Part shown: piece by piece, positions 15,149 through 23,283 of the stretch
Layout: each line of letters begins with the position of its first letter
How positions within the stretch are numbered: the first letter of the stretch is position 1
Assembly: GCA_043800975.1 (NCBI GenBank)
Contig: JAZDMK010000255.1
Coordinates: forward strand, 1-53,076
Source of the DNA: JAZDMK01 sp043800975
Lineage (GTDB): Bacteria > Bacteroidota > Bacteroidia > Bacteroidales > JAHJDW01
Length of the DNA: 53,076 nucleotides
Direction: 5' to 3'
The notes under the pieces: generated by a model
Databases searched by the model: none
What the model was told of the DNA's origin: nothing
Seen by the model: the letters and a program-made list of their open reading frames with translations, nothing else
Position numbers and translations under genes: made by a program

Positions 15149-17221
15149 TCACTTCCCGCCCGCCATCTTTTGCACCTGCAAAAAGAATTGCTGATCGATC
15201 GGGAAGCCCGCTTTGCCTGCAACAGTAAGGTCTTCCAAAGCAGCTGCAAAATTCCCCGAATCGCGATAACTCACCGCACGGTTAATCCGTGATGCATAAT
15301 CTGCCGGACTCAGTTCTATCGCTTTCGTATAATCAGCAATGGATTCAGGAATACGTTTCAGATTGTAAAAAACAATTCCGCGCCAAGAATAATATTCTGC
15401 ATTGTTTGCATTCAGGCCGATCGCAGTGTTCAGTCCCGTTAATGCCGCTTCATAATTTTTTAGCTGCAAATTCGATAATCCTTTCCAGTAATGAGCCTGC
15501 GCACTGCCGGGATTCATTTTAATCACCACATCAAAATCCTGCAATGCCTCGGGATACTTGAATGTCTTTGCCCGGGCAATGCCGCGCCACAGATATGCAT
15601 TGGTATCAGCGGGCCGTATCTTTATGTAATTATCATAATCAGGAATGGCATCCGCATACTTATCCACACGGCTCAGTGTATTTGCACGGCCCAGCAGAGC
15701 ATCCGGATAATCAGGTTTTAACTTCAAACATTTTCCGAAATCACGAATCGCTTCCGGATAGCGGTTTTGATTAAAGTAAATGATTGCGCGGTTGCTGTAC
15801 GTCATATAAAAACTCGAATCAATCAGCAATGCCTGATCGTACCAGATCAATGCATTCGGAAAATCCTGCTTCTGATTTTGATATGCATAACCTAAATTAT
15901 TAAATGCAAACGCCTGATTCGGACATTTGGCGGTCATATCCTTAAACAAAGAAATGTCGTCTTTCCAAACAGGAATACGCATTTCAGTCAGCACTGACCA
16001 GAACAATCCGAAGGCAGCCAGAATAATAATAACAAGCGTTCGTTTCGGGTGAACGGCATTCTTTTTCTTTTCCACATAGGGTCTTACAATCATCGCAACA
16101 ATAAAGAAAAGTCCGATGTAAGGAACATACGAATATCTTTCAGCAAGTATGGCTGCGCCTACGGGAATCAACTGTATGACAAGTCCGATGGTAACTGCAA
16201 AAAAGAATAAACCGAATAAATAGGGGCGGGTTTGTTTGCGAAAACGATAGAGAAGAAAAGCAGCAATTAAAATGACAAGCGGTGCCGCATAATAATAGAA
16301 CGGGAGCAATCCACCCACACGCACCGGATAGGGATACATGGCCGAAAGGTTGATGGGCAGAATCAGTTTGAAAAAATACAGAATCGTGGCCCAGGAAGAA
16401 ATAAATATCCTTTCGAAAGGGCTGAACAAAGGAGTGAGGTTTTGTATCGCTCCCGCTTCAGCCTGCGCCTTCACAGCAATCACGCCGAATAAAATGGCAA
16501 CCAGAAGGAATGGAATCTTTTCAGTGAATAGTTTTACATTGAATTTTCTTTTTTCCCACCAGTCGAAAACAAAAAGTAAAACAGGCAGACACACCGCTGC
16601 AGACTTCGACATGATTGAGAAGACAAAGAACAGCAACGAAAGTAATATGTATTTTAATTTCGATTGTTTTATGTATTCCAAATAGAACAAAGAGGAGATT
16701 AAGAAAAATGCAGTATACATTACATCCTTGCGTTCTGCAATCCAGGCAATGGATTCAACATGCATCGGATGAATTCCAAAGAAGAGCGCTGTGATAAAAG
16801 CTACAGTATCGCTTTTTGATAATTTTTTAATCAGCAAAAAAACCAGATACACATTGAGCAGATGGATGAGAATGTTGTTCAGGTGAAACAACATCGGCTT
16901 TAAACCAACCATCGAATATTCTATAGCAAATCCAAGCAGCAGAAAAGGATGGTAGTTCCCATGCACATAATCCGAAAAAATATCTTTCAGATTAAATTGC
17001 TGAACGGAATTCAGATTATGAATATAACCACCGTCATCCCAGATAATCGTAAAATCGTTGAACAAAGCAGGAATAAAAACAACAAAGGTGAGAAGCACAG
17101 CCAGCAGGGCAGGACGTAAAGCAGAATTCGATGACATGTTTTTCTGCTTTTGTGGTACAGCCGACGCTTGTGCTTTTACGTTTGAGTGCTTTGGTTTGTA
17201 GTGTTTGTGCTTAGTAGCCAT
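15149..17221 (-). CDS. Multi-spanning GT-C-like glycosyltransferase with C-terminal TPR repeats
   Basis: The 690-residue protein starts with a His/Lys-rich cytoplasmic tail (about 1-30). About ten to eleven membrane segments follow (35-415), then six or more TPR repeats (about 430-660) such as FNNLGYAYQNQKQDFPNALI and YADAIPDYDNYIKIRPADTN. The first extracytoplasmic loop has IIWDDGGYIHN, the acidic motif of GT-C enzymes (PMT/ArnT/TMTC-like), and HPMHVESIAWIAERKD resembles TMTC proteins. It may transfer a sugar from a lipid donor to proteins or glycans at the outer face of the inner membrane; donor and acceptor are unknown. A paralogue of the same build lies at 49340-51499. It points toward the small secreted protein and away from the radical SAM gene. 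Confidence 0.82.
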   Translation of the reverse strand: MATKHKHYKPKHSNVKAQASAVPQKQKNMSSNSALRPALLAVLLTFVVFIPALFNDFTIIWDDGGYIHNLNSVQQFNLKDIFSDYVHGNYHPFLLLGFAIEYSMVGLKPMLFHLNNILIHLLNVYLVFLLIKKLSKSDTVAFITALFFGIHPMHVESIAWIAERKDVMYTAFFLISSLFYLEYIKQSKLKYILLSLLFFVFSIMSKSAAVCLPVLLFVFDWWEKRKFNVKLFTEKIPFLLVAILFGVIAVKAQAEAGAIQNLTPLFSPFERIFISSWATILYFFKLILPINLSAMYPYPVRVGGLLPFYYYAAPLVILIAAFLLYRFRKQTRPYLFGLFFFAVTIGLVIQLIPVGAAILAERYSYVPYIGLFFIVAMIVRPYVEKKKNAVHPKRTLVIIILAAFGLFWSVLTEMRIPVWKDDISLFKDMTAKCPNQAFAFNNLGYAYQNQKQDFPNALIWYDQALLIDSSFYMTYSNRAIIYFNQNRYPEAIRDFGKCLKLKPDYPDALLGRANTLSRVDKYADAIPDYDNYIKIRPADTNAYLWRGIARAKTFKYPEALQDFDVVIKMNPGSAQAHYWKGLSNLQLKNYEAALTGLNTAIGLNANNAEYYSWRGIVFYNLKRIPESIADYTKAIELSPADYASRINRAVSYRDSGNFAAALEDLTVAGKAGFPIDQQFFLQVQKMAGGK

Positions 17222-17347
17222 AATTTTTGAAAGCTAATTGCAAAGTGATTTCTATGTAAAGGTAAATAATTTTAGTTTTTTGAGAAATCAAATCGTAATA
17301 TCAAAGCAGTTTTTTAGGCAAATGGACGTTTGTGCTTATTTTTTTTA

Positions 17348-17355
17348 TATTTTTG
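17348..17355 (+). promoter_or_regulatory. -7 element upstream of the radical SAM gene
   Basis: TATTTTTG fits TAnnTTTG. TTTG at 17329-17332 is 15 nt upstream, closer than the usual 19-21. The leader to the ATG at 17458 would be about 95 nt. Confidence 0.4.
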
Positions 17356-17457
17356 TATCAAACGAATCTCCCTGCTTATCCCTGCGCTTCTTATTATTAA
17401 CTTGTGCTCTGTAAATGCGGACAGATCGGAATTGAAGTTAGATTTAGTATTGAGAAG

Positions 17458-18870
17458 ATGAAAATTTTACTCGTGGCCCCCTGCAATCCTGATGAGCAGC
17501 GCCACAACACCATGGGTATTCCGCAGCTTACCCTTTCCCTGATCGCTGCATTGACTCCACCCGAACACGAAGTTGAAGTTTGTGAAGAAGTGTACGGCCA
17601 GCAAATTAATTTTGATGGTGGCTACGATGTGGTTGGAATAACGATCATGACGCAAACATGCATTCGCGGTTATCAGGTAGCCAATGAATTTAGAAAACGT
17701 AATGTAAAAGTTGTGTTTGGCGGTATCCATGCAACCTGCATTCCCGAAGAAGCAATTCGCTTTGGAGATGCCGTTGTTATTGGTGAAGCAGAAGGCGGAC
17801 TGTGGGCAGAAGTTTTAACAGATATCAAAAATAATAAGCTTAGGAAATTTTATAAACTCGATCAGTTGCCCGATCTGCAAAATTATGTTGCACCCCGGCG
17901 TGATCTGGTCAATTGCAAAACAGGAAAGTTTACACCGGCTCCGATCGAAACAACCCGCGGATGTCCGTATAACTGCGATTTCTGTACTGTATCGCGTTTC
18001 TTCGGAACAAAGCAAAGACATAAAAATATCAGGGATATTATCAAAGAAGCTGAAAGCGCTCCCGGAAATGCACTTTTTATATTGGATGATAATGTAAGCG
18101 GTGATAAAAAGTTTGCACGTGAGCTCTTCACTGAACTAGCCCCGTTAAAGAAAATATGGGTAGGGCAGGCAGCCATCAATATTTCTGCTGATGAAGAATT
18201 GATGAAACTGGCTGAAAAGTCGGGCTGCAAAGCCTTGCTGGTTGGCTTTGAATCTATGACCGACAGTGGCTTGAATTCATACCGCAAAACTTTAAAAACC
18301 ATTGAAGCGAATGTGGAAGCCGTAAAGCGACTGCGTGATTATGGTATTTTGACAATGGCTTCACTTATTTTTGGTTTGGACACAGACAAGGAAGAAGTGT
18401 TTGACCTGAGTTACGAATTCATCATGAAGTCACAGAGTGCATTCTTTCAATCGTGCGTAGTTACGCCTTATCCGGGAACACCTTTGTTTGAGAAACTGAA
18501 AAGTGAAGGAAGAATTTTATCGGATAACTGGAGTCATTATGATGCAACGAAAGTTTTAATTGAACCAAAGCATATGACTTCTGAAGAATTGTTGGAGGGA
18601 GTTCATAAAATTCAAAAAAGTATTTACAGCCGCAGTTCAATATACAAGAGAGCGCTTCCCAATGTGATGCTTGGATTTACAGAAGCCTTGTTCTATATGA
18701 CGCTGAACCGGGGTTACCGCAAACGTAACAATCAGAAAAAATTACTGGGTGTTCAAAGTAATCCGGAAGGATATCCGGTTGATTTTGATGTCACAAAATA
18801 TATCCAGCCCTATGCTGACAGTACGAACAATATTGAAATTGTTGGTGAAGAAGCAATAAAATGTTGCTAA
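17458..18870 (+). CDS. Radical SAM protein of the B12-binding-domain type
   Basis: The ATG at 17458 gives 470 residues starting MKILLVAPCN, typical of the family; the frame from GTG 17404 adds 18 residues of no visible use. Residues 1-140 form the Rossmann-like domain (MKILLVAP, VVGITIMT, VVFGGIHATCIPEEA) that in relatives binds cobalamin, but I see no DxHxxG motif, so B12 binding is uncertain. The radical SAM core has CPYNCDFC, with cluster cysteines at about 169, 173 and 176. Later come GFESMTDSGLNSYRK and VVTPYPGTPLFEKL, common in this group. It should cleave S-adenosylmethionine to start radical chemistry; the substrate is unknown. It ends in two cysteines. It meets the next gene tail-to-tail with 9 nt between. 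Confidence 0.88.
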   Translation: MKILLVAPCNPDEQRHNTMGIPQLTLSLIAALTPPEHEVEVCEEVYGQQINFDGGYDVVGITIMTQTCIRGYQVANEFRKRNVKVVFGGIHATCIPEEAIRFGDAVVIGEAEGGLWAEVLTDIKNNKLRKFYKLDQLPDLQNYVAPRRDLVNCKTGKFTPAPIETTRGCPYNCDFCTVSRFFGTKQRHKNIRDIIKEAESAPGNALFILDDNVSGDKKFARELFTELAPLKKIWVGQAAINISADEELMKLAEKSGCKALLVGFESMTDSGLNSYRKTLKTIEANVEAVKRLRDYGILTMASLIFGLDTDKEEVFDLSYEFIMKSQSAFFQSCVVTPYPGTPLFEKLKSEGRILSDNWSHYDATKVLIEPKHMTSEELLEGVHKIQKSIYSRSSIYKRALPNVMLGFTEALFYMTLNRGYRKRNNQKKLLGVQSNPEGYPVDFDVTKYIQPYADSTNNIEIVGEEAIKCC

Positions 18871-18879
18871 GTATTTTCT

Positions 18880-20931
18880 CTACTCAATTTCCAGACTGAA
18901 AATTTTTCCTTGTAAATCTTTTAATGGAAAAGGAATATAGTTTTGTATAAATTGAGATTCCGGCCACCATTGAGATAAATGAAATTCCTGCGTTACAATC
19001 ATAAACATTTGATTGTTCGGGATAGAAGTTACTAGATCATTCATATAACCAACAACCCTGAGCTTTCCTTTTTCAGGGCCAATTCGCCAAATGATTTCAG
19101 TGGGTTTCCATTCAATCTGAAAGTAATAATAATCTCTAGCAAATAAATCATCTTCGTTTGCAGAATATTTTGAAGTGAGGGCTTTGTACCAATGATGCCA
19201 ACGATGAACTTCAAAAATAAAATTTTTATACTGAATGTATCTGACACCAACATCAAATTTTTTAGGATCCTGACATGCGAGATCCCAGTTGGTGCATGTA
19301 ACAATAATGTTAGGTTCATCTACAGCGGTTTCATTTACCCGCATTTTTTTATTTTTATATGAAAAAACAGGCCAATTTTTACTTGTTTTAAGAATTTCAA
19401 AATCAATTTCAGAATACGAATTTCTTTTCTGTCGCATTTTATCGTTTTGAGAATCGTCATATTTCGGAATATAGCCACCCTTGAAACAGTCTCTGCGGTT
19501 GTTCCAGGGGTTGTTGTCCTGATTAATCATCCATATTGCATTCGTAATTCCATTCCAGACATTACTTTTATTCATTAGTTCTGTCAGTTTTACTTTAATC
19601 GTATACTTCCCGTATGTGAATCCGTGTCTAGTAATTACTCCGACACTTTCCTTTTGTTTTACATTTCCCGGATTGAAAATGGTTAAACTTTTTGACGTTG
19701 AATCATAGCTAACGGTTTTACAAGCACAATCTGTGATTTTCCTGGCTGTGTTGATCATGCTTTTTTCTGCTGTTTTTGCAAGAAGTAAGTATTCTTCTTT
19801 CGTAATCTTAGTAAGGTCCTCAGTTTTGTTTACGTTTTTAAAAGATTCCTTTTTATCATATGAATGAAAGAATTGCGCAAAGCATGCTTCTTTATACAAT
19901 TTCTCTGTATTATTACATAAATTGTTGTATGCAGTCTTCGGAATATTATACTCGCTTATACTTTTAGGATCAATGTAAATCCCTTTTGACAAGTCAGGTT
20001 GTGCTTTTACACACAGAATGCTGTCAGCCATAATTGTTTCTGTTTCTTTTATTGAAGCTCCTTTGCCATAAAGAAAATAATAATAAGGATTCATGAATTC
20101 ACCCGCAATTGATTTTGAAATATCGAGGGCATGGTCATCAATAAGACTGTCTTTAATGTTTTCCTCAGTAGTTACAACGAGCATGAAACTATAATTCCCT
20201 ACGCGTGGATTTCTTTTCCATCGTTGATTTAACTTTGTTTTTTCGTTATCCATGCCAATAACAAAAATGGCATCCAATCGAAGTTGTTCATTCAGACTGC
20301 GTTTGTTTTCGATAGCTTTCTTTTTCACTGAAGCCAGCCATTCGGGTGAAGATTGAATCCCATTAATTCGGTCAGCAATCGTTTTCTCATTTATTAATTT
20401 TGAAAGATCCGGGGATCCAAAAAATCTTTCTTCATTGCGAGGATTGCCAGCAATTCTTAAGTTAAAACTAATTGTATGAAATTCGCCATCATTAGGAATT
20501 TCAGCTGTTTCAAGAAATGCAACCGATGGGTTCTCCCAACTTCCATAAAAATTTTCTCCTGCAAATGGATGCTGATACTTTTCATTATTTACAACTACGA
20601 ATTCAGGGAACTTGTAACTCTCGTTCTGATAGTAAAGCTTGTAAAAAAACTTTTGTGCTTTACCCGTCTTGTTTTTTATTGAAAATTCAAAAGAAAATTT
20701 ACCATCCTTAAACTGGCGAACGGTTGGAATTATAAATCCACTGTCAATTGCCTCGGTATAATCCAGTGCAATAGCTTTGTTTTTTTCAGTGGTTGAAGCA
20801 AAATTAGTAACTGCTTTAAAATTTTGTATTTCAAACTGTGTTGTTTTGGATCTGTTGCAACTACTTCCTGTTAGCATGAGCGCTATTGAAACAAAATAAA
20901 CAAGTGCGAAAACCAATTGATTTTTTTTCAT
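18880..20931 (-). CDS. GH16-like lipoprotein with long unknown N-terminal region
   Basis: The 683-residue protein begins with a lipoprotein-type signal (VSIALMLTGSSC, Cys about 25), so it is probably anchored in an outer membrane leaflet. The C-terminal part (about 430-683) resembles glycoside hydrolase family 16: E508-I-D-F-E512 fits the E-x-D-x-(x)-E active-site motif, preceded by YGKYTIKVKL and followed by a Trp-rich sheet (FQIEWKPTEIIWRI). GH16 members cleave beta-1,3/1,4-glucans or galactans; the substrate here is open. Residues 30-430 match nothing I recognise. They contain RNEERFFGSPDLSKLI and a Cys-bearing helical part, perhaps a binding domain. No SusC/SusD or other polysaccharide-use genes are adjacent, so cell-wall or storage glucan roles cannot be separated. 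Confidence 0.72.
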   Translation of the reverse strand: MKKNQLVFALVYFVSIALMLTGSSCNRSKTTQFEIQNFKAVTNFASTTEKNKAIALDYTEAIDSGFIIPTVRQFKDGKFSFEFSIKNKTGKAQKFFYKLYYQNESYKFPEFVVVNNEKYQHPFAGENFYGSWENPSVAFLETAEIPNDGEFHTISFNLRIAGNPRNEERFFGSPDLSKLINEKTIADRINGIQSSPEWLASVKKKAIENKRSLNEQLRLDAIFVIGMDNEKTKLNQRWKRNPRVGNYSFMLVVTTEENIKDSLIDDHALDISKSIAGEFMNPYYYFLYGKGASIKETETIMADSILCVKAQPDLSKGIYIDPKSISEYNIPKTAYNNLCNNTEKLYKEACFAQFFHSYDKKESFKNVNKTEDLTKITKEEYLLLAKTAEKSMINTARKITDCACKTVSYDSTSKSLTIFNPGNVKQKESVGVITRHGFTYGKYTIKVKLTELMNKSNVWNGITNAIWMINQDNNPWNNRRDCFKGGYIPKYDDSQNDKMRQKRNSYSEIDFEILKTSKNWPVFSYKNKKMRVNETAVDEPNIIVTCTNWDLACQDPKKFDVGVRYIQYKNFIFEVHRWHHWYKALTSKYSANEDDLFARDYYYFQIEWKPTEIIWRIGPEKGKLRVVGYMNDLVTSIPNNQMFMIVTQEFHLSQWWPESQFIQNYIPFPLKDLQGKIFSLEIE

Positions 20932-20951
20932 CGGATGAAATGATTATTGGA

Positions 20952-20981
20952 CAAAAATAATCTTTTCACAATATAATGCAA
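20952..20981 (-). promoter_or_regulatory. Promoter of the GH16-like gene
   Basis: Read on the minus strand, TTG (20981-20979), a 19-nt spacer and TATTTTTG (20959-20952) fit the -33/-7 consensus. A leader of about 14 nt leads to the ATG at 20931. Confidence 0.6.
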
Positions 20982-20996
20982 TGAAATAATTTGAGT

Positions 20997-22418
20997 TTAA
21001 CTGGCTTTCTGAATAGAAGACTTGCCACGAATGTGTGAAGCAAAAGTCCCTAGTACACATAACACGATGAATATTCCGAAAATGATCTGCAGGCTCTGTA
21101 AAAATTCAGGATATACTTCTTTTGTAATTTGACGCGGGCCAATAACTGAAGAGAAAACAACCATGCATACGGACATACTAAACATTTGCCCCGTAAGTCT
21201 CATTGTGCCTACCATAGAAGATGCCAGACCGAAATCTTTTCTTTCGACAGAGCTCATAATAGCATTGGTATTCGGAGAAGAGAAAAGTGCGAAACCCATT
21301 CCGAATACAAGTAAGCATGCTATGATATATGCACGCGATGTTTCAGCATCCAGAAAAAAGATACCGCATAAACCGGCAATAGTCACGATCATGCCTGCTG
21401 TTGCTACATGACCCGGGTTTATTCTGTCGGATAATATTCCTGCAAGTGGAGAAAAGATAGTCATCACGATGGGTTGAATAACCAGAACCAACCCGGCGTC
21501 TCTTGCGGATAACGCATCGATATATTGAAGGTAAAGGCTAAGAAGAAATGTTATTGCAAACGTTGCGCTGTAATTGATAAGGGCTGTCAGATTTGAAAAG
21601 GCGAAAGCCTTATTTGTTGTAAAAAGACTGATTGGAATAACAGGAAAAGCAGTTTTTCTTTCATAGAGAATAAAAATGAAAAGAAGTACAAGGCCTGAAA
21701 CTGCAAAAATAATTCCTAAAGGAGTCGTTAGTTTTGACAAGCCATAGATTAAACTAACCATCGCAATCATGTATAAAATACTCCCGATAAAATCAAATTT
21801 TTGTCCGTGGCTGTCTTTCCATTCGCCCTTCAGCATAATAACGGAAATGATAATGGCAACTGAGCCCGGAATAACTGCGAAAAGAAAAATGGAATGCCAG
21901 CCAAGCCAATCGGTTAATACGCCACCAAAGAGCGGACCCAGAGATAATGCAAGGTATACAGCAGCTACATTGATTCCTAATGCTTTTCCTCTTTCTTTGG
22001 GCGGAAATACAGAAGTAACGATTGCCATCCCGGTTCCAAAAATCATGGCGCTTCCAATTCCCTGAACAACGCGAAATGCAATTAACATTTCAACATTAAC
22101 GGCAAAAGAGGAAAGCAATGTGAATAATGTGAAAACAATTAATCCCGAAATAAAAACTTTTTTTCTGCCAATCATATCTGCCAATTTTCCTAAAGGAACA
22201 AGGAATATGGCTGAAGCAAGCAAATAGGATGTTGCAATCCAATTAAGCATGACAGCATCAATTTTAAATTCTGCAGATATAGCAGGAAGGGCAACATTTA
22301 CAGATGAACCCATGAACGGAGTAAGAAATGCACTCAGCATTGCAACCGTTAAAACGGATCGCTTTAATGCAGGTGATGCTTCGGGTTGAGTGTCGGAATT
22401 AGGATGTGTCATTATCAA
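20997..22418 (-). CDS. MFS drug:proton antiporter of the DHA2 (14-TMS) type
   Basis: The 473-residue membrane protein has about 14 hydrophobic segments. Motif A is seen as GKLADMIGRKKVF and the antiporter motif C as LSLGPLFGGVLTDWLGW, both typical of the EmrB/QacA (DHA2) family of proton-driven multidrug or dye exporters. TMS1 contains NVALPAI, as in this family. It should export a toxic compound across the inner membrane using the proton gradient. No adjacent EmrA-like partner or TetR/MarR regulator is present, so it may act alone and the substrate is unknown. The start may be at 22418 or at the second Met two codons later. FabG lies 57 nt upstream on the same strand. Confidence 0.9.
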   Translation of the reverse strand: MIMTHPNSDTQPEASPALKRSVLTVAMLSAFLTPFMGSSVNVALPAISAEFKIDAVMLNWIATSYLLASAIFLVPLGKLADMIGRKKVFISGLIVFTLFTLLSSFAVNVEMLIAFRVVQGIGSAMIFGTGMAIVTSVFPPKERGKALGINVAAVYLALSLGPLFGGVLTDWLGWHSIFLFAVIPGSVAIIISVIMLKGEWKDSHGQKFDFIGSILYMIAMVSLIYGLSKLTTPLGIIFAVSGLVLLFIFILYERKTAFPVIPISLFTTNKAFAFSNLTALINYSATFAITFLLSLYLQYIDALSARDAGLVLVIQPIVMTIFSPLAGILSDRINPGHVATAGMIVTIAGLCGIFFLDAETSRAYIIACLLVFGMGFALFSSPNTNAIMSSVERKDFGLASSMVGTMRLTGQMFSMSVCMVVFSSVIGPRQITKEVYPEFLQSLQIIFGIFIVLCVLGTFASHIRGKSSIQKAS

Positions 22419-22475
22419 AAAAAGAAGTGGATTTCCAATTTAATGAAAACCCACCCGTGATATTTTAAAAAATTT

Positions 22476-23222
22476 CTATGTATGCATTCCACCGCAAACG
22501 CTGATCACCTGCCCGTTTACATATGCAGAAAGATCAGAGGCTAGGAAAAGAACAACATTGGCAACATCCTGAACAGTACCAACCCGTTTTAATGGAATAT
22601 CTTCAATCCATGCTTTCCTGTATTCTTCTGGCAATACAGCTGTCATTTCAGTTTCAATAAAACCGGGAGCAATCGCATTTGTACGAATATTGCGCGATCC
22701 TAACTCCTGAGCGATTGATTTTGTAAAACCAATGATACCGGCTTTGGATGCAGAATAGTTCGATTGGCCTGCATTACCTTCAATTCCCACAACAGAGCTC
22801 ATATTGATAATGGAACCGTAACGCTGTTTCAACATGATGCGCTGTACAGCTTTGGTCATGTTAAAAATGGATTTCAGATTGACTGTAATTACAAGATCCC
22901 AATCCGCTTCTGACATTCTCATTAATAAATTATCGCGGGTAATACCGGCATTATTGACAAGTGCATCTATTGAGCCGAAGTCAGTTGAAAAATCCTGAAT
23001 TAATTTTTCAGCGGCATTGAAATCGGCTGCATTGGATGCATAACCTTTTCCTTTTACACCCATTGCTGCCAGTTCTTTTTCAAGCTCCTGGCATTTGTCA
23101 TCATATGCCAGATCTGAAAAGCCTATGTTGGCACCCTGCGCTGCAAGTGTCAGTGCGATACCTTTACCAATGCCGCGTGCAGCACCGGTTACTAAAATGT
23201 TTTTTCCTTCTAAAAGTTTCAT
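22476..23222 (-). CDS. fabG: 3-oxoacyl-ACP reductase FabG
   Basis: This short-chain dehydrogenase of 248 residues has the cofactor motif TGAARGIGKGIA, NNAG (VNNAGITRDNLLMRMSE), the catalytic serine in INMSSVVG, the Y-x-x-x-K pair in YSASKAG, and the FabG-typical FIETEMTAVLPE segment. It reduces 3-oxoacyl-ACP with NADPH in type II fatty acid synthesis. The TRDNLL(M)RM segment is characteristic of true FabG rather than other SDRs, though an acetoacetyl-CoA reductase role is not excluded. It is not next to other fab genes. A TATATTTG element lies 36 nt upstream. Confidence 0.9.
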   Translation of the reverse strand: MKLLEGKNILVTGAARGIGKGIALTLAAQGANIGFSDLAYDDKCQELEKELAAMGVKGKGYASNAADFNAAEKLIQDFSTDFGSIDALVNNAGITRDNLLMRMSEADWDLVITVNLKSIFNMTKAVQRIMLKQRYGSIINMSSVVGIEGNAGQSNYSASKAGIIGFTKSIAQELGSRNIRTNAIAPGFIETEMTAVLPEEYRKAWIEDIPLKRVGTVQDVANVVLFLASDLSAYVNGQVISVCGGMHT

Positions 23223-23258
23223 TTGAAAAAGTTTTTAAAATTAGCTTTAGTTGTTATG

Positions 23259-23266
23259 CAAATATA
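23259..23266 (-). promoter_or_regulatory. -7 element of fabG
   Basis: On the minus strand this reads TATATTTG, an exact TAnnTTTG, giving a leader of about 30 nt. It sits in the 61-nt gap after the glycogen gene; no clear -33 TTG was found. Confidence 0.45.
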
Positions 23267-23283
23267 AAAAAAACGTTCGTGTA

